Source: Arthrobacter oryzae
GTDB taxonomy: Bacteria > Actinomycetota > Actinomycetes > Actinomycetales > Micrococcaceae
DNA length: 64,000 nt
Assembly (NCBI RefSeq): GCF_030718995.1
Contig: NZ_CP132204.1
Span: forward strand, 4,526,001-4,590,000
Direction: 5' to 3'
This document shows, one piece after another, positions 60,262-64,000 of this stretch. Position 1 is the first letter of the stretch, and each line of letters starts with the position of its first letter. A model generated the notes under the pieces. That model was not told the origin of the DNA and searched no databases. It saw nothing but the letters and a program-made list of their open reading frames with translations. The translations under genes and the position numbers were made by a program.

Positions 60262-62064
60262 CTACTTGAAGCTGGCTCCGACCAGCCCGCGGGTGGCGGC
60301 CACAAGCTTCATCGGGTCCTTGGATCCGGTCGGCGGGATGTACACCGCCATGGACTCGGCAAAGTTGAGCACCATGCCGGAGCTCGTTTCCTTGCCGCCG
60401 GCCAGCACCGCAGCGTCGTCTCCGATGGCCAGCTTGTCACCTTCGGCCTTGGGCGTTCCGTCGAAGGCGAAGTTCAGGCGGCCGAGTACCAGGGCGCCGC
60501 CGTCGGCGGTGCGGAACACCACGGTCTCTTCGGGGACTACTTTATGCGTGAAGCTGAAGTTGCCGTTGACGCCGGTCTTGGCCACGTCTGCCTGGTACGC
60601 CAGGGTGTCCGCGATGTACGGCGAGGACTGGCCCTCCACCAGTTTGTCCTTGAACGTCGAGTCGGACTTGGTCAGGCGGTCCCCCAGCCCGGCAAGGGCT
60701 TCGGCACCGCTGTAGAGCAGACCCGACTTGTCGTCGGCGGCCAGGGTCTCGGTGCCGGTGCGTCCGATGGCCGGGAAGGTGGTGCCCGGCTGCAGCGGGG
60801 TGGTTTCGACGAGCTTGTAGTTCTCGCGCGGGGACTTCTGCACGAGGGTCAGGAGCTGGGGCACCACATTGCCTTCACCCTGGGTGACGGCAAGCACCGA
60901 GCGGGGCCACGCGCGCTTGCTGGTCACGACCGTTGTCAGCAGTTTGGTGGCGCGGACAGGCATGCGCGCCTCGTAGGCGCCCACCTGCGAGCGGATCTTG
61001 TAGTTCTGTGTGCGGACCTCGAGTTCGGTGCGGTCCACGCGTGACTTAAGCTTCGCAGCGTCCTTGGCGGCGTCGCCCGCGTCCACGGTGCTGGAGACCT
61101 GTTCCAGGATGCGGCGGAACTGGGCATCGAGGAGCACCGGCGAGTCCGCGGCGGTGTCGGCCGCGGCAGTTTCGCTGGTGGACGGCGACGGGGCAGGCGT
61201 CGTGGTTGCCTGGGCTGCCACGCCGGTTCCTGCCACGATGGTGGCGGCAAGCGCAACCATCGCCACGCCGGCCCGGCGGGGGGCGAAGGCGGCGTTTGAA
61301 TTGGCGGTGCCGGGCTGCTTGTCGACGGGCTTTCCAACAGGCGCGGGACCAGCGGGTACCGGCTTACCGGCCGGACGTGCTGCGCGGGCACGGCGGACAA
61401 GCTTGTCCTTCATGGATTCGCCGGTTTCGTCCCCGCCGTCTCCGGCAGGCTTGCCGCCCTTTGGCTTGAACACCAGCAGGGCCAGACCGGCCAGCATCAG
61501 GAGGCCGCCAAGGACCATCAACGGCACAGCCCACGGCGTGGACGTGTCATTGGGGAACGTCATGGAGATGGACGACGGCGCCGGCTTGGTGCCGTCGGAG
61601 GCCAGCAGCAGCGACCACTCGCCGTCTGCCGGAGCACTCCAGGTGTAGTTCAGTTCGCCGCTGGCGTTCTCGGTGGTGACCCACAGATCGGAGCCGGCGG
61701 GCGACGGGGCGGCCGCTTCGCCGTCAGTATGGTTCAGCTGAAGCGCCTTGTTGTCTTCGGATACTCCGGTGACGGTGTTGTGGGCTGTCTTGCCAACCCA
61801 GGCGTCAACGTCATCGGGACGGCCTGCCGCCAGCATGAAGCTGCCTTCGCCCTTGACGTTGATCTTGACCGTACCCCCGTGAAGGGTCCGCAATTTCTGG
61901 TCGATAACGGTCAGCGGAGCGGCGGTGCCGTCGGCGGGCGCCGTGGCGGTTACGGTCTCGGCCGGGGCCCAGATGGTCTTCTGTCCTACGCCGGCCAGCA
62001 GTGTCAGGAGGCCGAGCAGCACTAGTGCAACTGCAGTCTTGAAACGCAAAGGGATACCTATCAT
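60262..62064 (-). CDS. large extracytoplasmic membrane protein, two-part architecture
   Basis: 600 residues, unrecognised. N-terminal hydrophobic helix (FKTAVALVLLGLLTLLAGVG), a first exposed beta-rich domain with SAPADGEWSLLLASD, a second helix (WAVPLMVLGGLLMLAGLALLVF), a charged/Pro-rich cytoplasmic linker of about 75 residues, a third helix (AGVAMVALAATIVAGTGVA), a Thr/Ser/Pro linker, then an exposed domain starting DAQFRRILEQVSSTVDAGDAAK and ending in VLNFAESMAVYIPP. It looks like two secreted-domain proteins fused by a cytoplasmic loop. Immediately left of the YbbN-like gene on the same strand; no function is claimed. Confidence 0.75.
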   Translation of the reverse strand: MIGIPLRFKTAVALVLLGLLTLLAGVGQKTIWAPAETVTATAPADGTAAPLTVIDQKLRTLHGGTVKINVKGEGSFMLAAGRPDDVDAWVGKTAHNTVTGVSEDNKALQLNHTDGEAAAPSPAGSDLWVTTENASGELNYTWSAPADGEWSLLLASDGTKPAPSSISMTFPNDTSTPWAVPLMVLGGLLMLAGLALLVFKPKGGKPAGDGGDETGESMKDKLVRRARAARPAGKPVPAGPAPVGKPVDKQPGTANSNAAFAPRRAGVAMVALAATIVAGTGVAAQATTTPAPSPSTSETAAADTAADSPVLLDAQFRRILEQVSSTVDAGDAAKDAAKLKSRVDRTELEVRTQNYKIRSQVGAYEARMPVRATKLLTTVVTSKRAWPRSVLAVTQGEGNVVPQLLTLVQKSPRENYKLVETTPLQPGTTFPAIGRTGTETLAADDKSGLLYSGAEALAGLGDRLTKSDSTFKDKLVEGQSSPYIADTLAYQADVAKTGVNGNFSFTHKVVPEETVVFRTADGGALVLGRLNFAFDGTPKAEGDKLAIGDDAAVLAGGKETSSGMVLNFAESMAVYIPPTGSKDPMKLVAATRGLVGASFK

Positions 62065-62197
62065 CAGCGGGGGTTTACCTTCAATAGTAACCGTTTTGTT
62101 ACCAAGGAGTCAGATCGGGGCTCGGTTCACAGCCTAGGGCAAGCGGCGGGGGCCCCGGGAAAACAGGGCGCTGACAGGCCTGCTGATAGTGTTTGCG

Positions 62198-63556
62198 ATG
62201 ATCATCACACGGCCCCGCAGCAGCGGCGCCACGGACGGTAAAGGGCCCCAAAACGCAGTGACTGAACACACGGATTCGTCCACCCCGGAACAGGAAACAA
62301 TGCCTGGATCCGGCGCCCGGGAAAGCGCGACGGCGGGTGCGCAGCACCCGCGCAAACCGTTCCTGCCCGGCCTGGCCGCTGCGGTGGTGCGCAGGCTGCA
62401 GACACCCCTTCCCGGCGCGCAGCCCAGGCTCCGTTTCGAAATGCCGCCGGAGTCCGCCGAGGATTCCACCACGCCTGTTACGGAGACCAGCACCCGCTTC
62501 GGACATCCCGGCCCCCGCATGTCATCCCAGCATCCCCTATATATGGGCTTCATGGGCACCGTGGGCGTCGGCCTGGCTTTGCTCGTCTACTGGATCGGGT
62601 CCAACACCACGCAGCTCCTGCTCTGGATTGTGACTGCGCTCTTCATCGCCCTGGGCCTGGACCCGGTGGTGCGCTGGCTGGAGGGACGCAAACTGCCGCG
62701 TCCCGTCGGCATCCTGGTGTCAGTGACAGTCCTGGTCTCCGCCGTCGCCGGCTTCTTTGCCACCTTGATCCCCACGATCGTCCAGCAGGTGACCCAGATT
62801 GTTGAGGAGGCGCCCCGGTGGATCACGGACTTCATCAATTCGGAGTTCTTCCGCAACGTGGACGACCAGTTCGGCGTTCGGGAGCGCATTACGCAGGAGC
62901 TGGAAAAATTCGTTAACGATCCGGACGCCATGGGCGGCATCTTCGGCGGGGTGGTCGGCTTCGGCTCCACGGTGGCCAACGGCCTTTTCGGAACGCTCAT
63001 TGTCCTCGTGCTCAGCCTGTACTTCCTGGCGGCCCTTCCCGCCATGAAAAAGTGGGGCTACAGGCTGGCTCCGCGCTCCCGGCGGCAGCGGGTGGAAGCA
63101 CTGTCGGAGGAGATCACCGGCTCCGTCGGCAACTATGTCATCGGCCAGGCCTGCGTGGCGCTGCTGAATGCGACCTTCGCGTTCATCGTGATGTCAATCG
63201 CCGGCGTCCCCTTTGCCGTCCTGCTGGCGTTCGTGGTGGCCCTGCTGGCGTTCATCCCCCTGGTCGGCGGAATGATCGCAGGCGTCCTCGTGACACTGAT
63301 CTCCCTGACCGCCGGCTGGCAGACCGCCGTTGTCTACGCCATCTGCTACTTCGCCTACCTGCAGTTCGAGGCCTACTTCATCTCGCCCCGCATCATGCAG
63401 AAGGCGGTGGCTGTGCCCGGCGCCGTGGCCGTGATCTCCGTGATCGCCGGCGGCAGCCTCCTGGGCGTCCTTGGCGCCCTCATAGCGATTCCCACCGCTG
63501 CGGCGGTCATGCTGCTGGTCAAGGAAATCTTCATCGTCCGCCAGGACAAGCACTAG
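62198..63556 (+). CDS. AI-2E family (PerM/YdiK-like) permease
   Basis: 452 residues. After a 110-residue disordered lead, helices begin FMGTVGVGLALLVYWIGSNTTQLLLWIVTALFIALGLDPVVRWLE; LIVLVLSLYFLAALPAMKKWGYRLAPRSRRQRVEAL and GVPFAVLLAFVVALLAFIPLVGGMIAGVLVTLISLTAGWQTAVVYAICYFAYLQFEAYFISPRIM identify the family. Despite the name, most members have unknown cargo. Start is uncertain among 62189, 62198 and 62258; GATAGT ends seven bases before 62198, favouring it. Confidence 0.88.
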   Translation: MIITRPRSSGATDGKGPQNAVTEHTDSSTPEQETMPGSGARESATAGAQHPRKPFLPGLAAAVVRRLQTPLPGAQPRLRFEMPPESAEDSTTPVTETSTRFGHPGPRMSSQHPLYMGFMGTVGVGLALLVYWIGSNTTQLLLWIVTALFIALGLDPVVRWLEGRKLPRPVGILVSVTVLVSAVAGFFATLIPTIVQQVTQIVEEAPRWITDFINSEFFRNVDDQFGVRERITQELEKFVNDPDAMGGIFGGVVGFGSTVANGLFGTLIVLVLSLYFLAALPAMKKWGYRLAPRSRRQRVEALSEEITGSVGNYVIGQACVALLNATFAFIVMSIAGVPFAVLLAFVVALLAFIPLVGGMIAGVLVTLISLTAGWQTAVVYAICYFAYLQFEAYFISPRIMQKAVAVPGAVAVISVIAGGSLLGVLGALIAIPTAAAVMLLVKEIFIVRQDKH

Positions 63557-63604
63557 CTGGCGGACGCTGCAGCCTCCGGCACAACACCCGCCGGGCCGAT
63601 GCGC

Positions 63605-64000
63605 CTAGGGGGCGGCCGACGCTACGGGCCCGTTCCATTCCTGCGGCAGGCCCTCGGGACCCGCGCCACGTTCCGTGACTTCGTCGACGATTTCGTTCAG
63701 TACGCGGGCGGCATATTTCTCGCCCACCCATAGGTGCTTGGCGCCGTCGACCCCCACAACCTCAGCCTGCGGAACCAGGCTGAAGCGCTCCGCGGCGGCA
63801 GCCGGCCGGAGGTAATCATCATGTTCGGGAACCAGTACTTTCAGGGGCTTGCCCGCGGCTGCCCACGCCTTGAGGTGTTCATCCGTTGCACGGTGCAGCG
63901 GCGGCGACAGCAGGACGGCTCCTTCCACCTGTGAGGCCACCGGCTCCGCCGCCCCGTACATCAGTGCCAGTTCCGTGCCAAACGACCAGCCCACCAGCCA
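63605..64000 (-). CDS. alpha/beta-fold hydrolase, C-terminal part (cut by window edge)
   Basis: The last 131 residues of an alpha/beta hydrolase entering from the right edge. The nucleophile elbow LVGWSFGTELALMYG is at the cut, followed by the acid residue region PLKVLVPEHDDYLRPAAAAERF and the His segment VDGAKHLWVGEKYA. Small lipase/dienelactone-hydrolase-like size. The N-terminal half, start and promoter are outside the window. Convergent with the AI-2E gene, 48 bases away. Confidence 0.88.
   Translation of the reverse strand, partial: WLVGWSFGTELALMYGAAEPVASQVEGAVLLSPPLHRATDEHLKAWAAAGKPLKVLVPEHDDYLRPAAAAERFSLVPQAEVVGVDGAKHLWVGEKYAARVLNEIVDEVTERGAGPEGLPQEWNGPVASAAP

Overview
The window is about 66% GC. 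It carries close-packed, single-domain-rich actinobacterial genes: a clpS–DUF2017–murI–metallohydrolase–rph–rdgB block, NrtR-linked nadABC, DUF3039 and DUF4395 proteins, and many GTG starts. Gene content and protein flavour best fit an Arthrobacter/Pseudarthrobacter-type soil bacterium (Micrococcaceae). This is recognition from memory, not a database result. No phage, insertion sequence, CRISPR array or rRNA was seen; this looks like ordinary chromosome.

Layout. 1–5.2 kb: LysR fragment, a membrane-anchored disordered protein, a PQQ-type sugar dehydrogenase lipoprotein, tRNA-Lys(CTT), a MarR regulator divergent from a Bcp peroxiredoxin, tRNA-Leu(TAG), a fasciclin lipoprotein. 5.4–12 kb: peptide-type binding lipoprotein, malate:quinone oxidoreductase, large HAE1-type RND pump. 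12–17.7 kb: flavin monooxygenase plus MarR pair, transglutaminase-like protein, a lipoprotein, DUF1684 protein, FAH-family hydrolase, GtrA protein. 17.7–23.7 kb (minus strand): a tight NAD de novo operon nrtR-nadA-nadB-nadC-cysteine desulfurase, joined by 4-base overlaps, with a palindromic operator candidate upstream. 23.7–30.6 kb: Lrp regulator divergent from an amino acid permease; a 2-oxoacid dehydrogenase E1 alpha/E1 beta pair followed by a stand-alone lipoyl protein and an alpha/beta hydrolase; an MHS-family importer with a PaaR-like palindrome upstream. 30.8–35.1 kb: hpaB/hpaC-type two-component hydroxylase divergent from an IclR regulator, then an MFS exporter. 35.2–45.9 kb: sbcC-sbcD, aquaporin, ADP-ribosylglycohydrolase, DUF4395, alpha/beta hydrolase, NTF2-like protein, exonuclease-BRCT protein, DedA. 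45.9–54.2 kb: the rdgB/rph/metallohydrolase/murI/DUF2017/clpS block, divergent pncB-pncA (NAD salvage), an SF2 helicase. 54.4–64 kb: DUF3039, nagB, ABC exporter pair, old-yellow-enzyme, thioredoxin-like/TPR protein, a 600-residue membrane protein, AI-2E-type permease, truncated alpha/beta hydrolase.

Themes. NAD is covered twice: regulated de novo synthesis (nrtR operon) and nicotinamide/nicotinate salvage (pncBA). Aromatic/phenylacetate use is suggested by hpaBC, IclR, the MHS importer and its operator. About twenty genes have a TANNNT box ending 6 or 7 bases before the start codon, implying leaderless transcripts; I used this to choose several starts.

Gaps longer than 300 bases without protein genes are only 2593–2976 (tRNA-Lys and its terminator) and 4027–4503 (tRNA-Leu and a hairpin). 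The 290-base gap at 42422–42711 holds a possible gene relic; other gaps show nothing beyond the sites listed.
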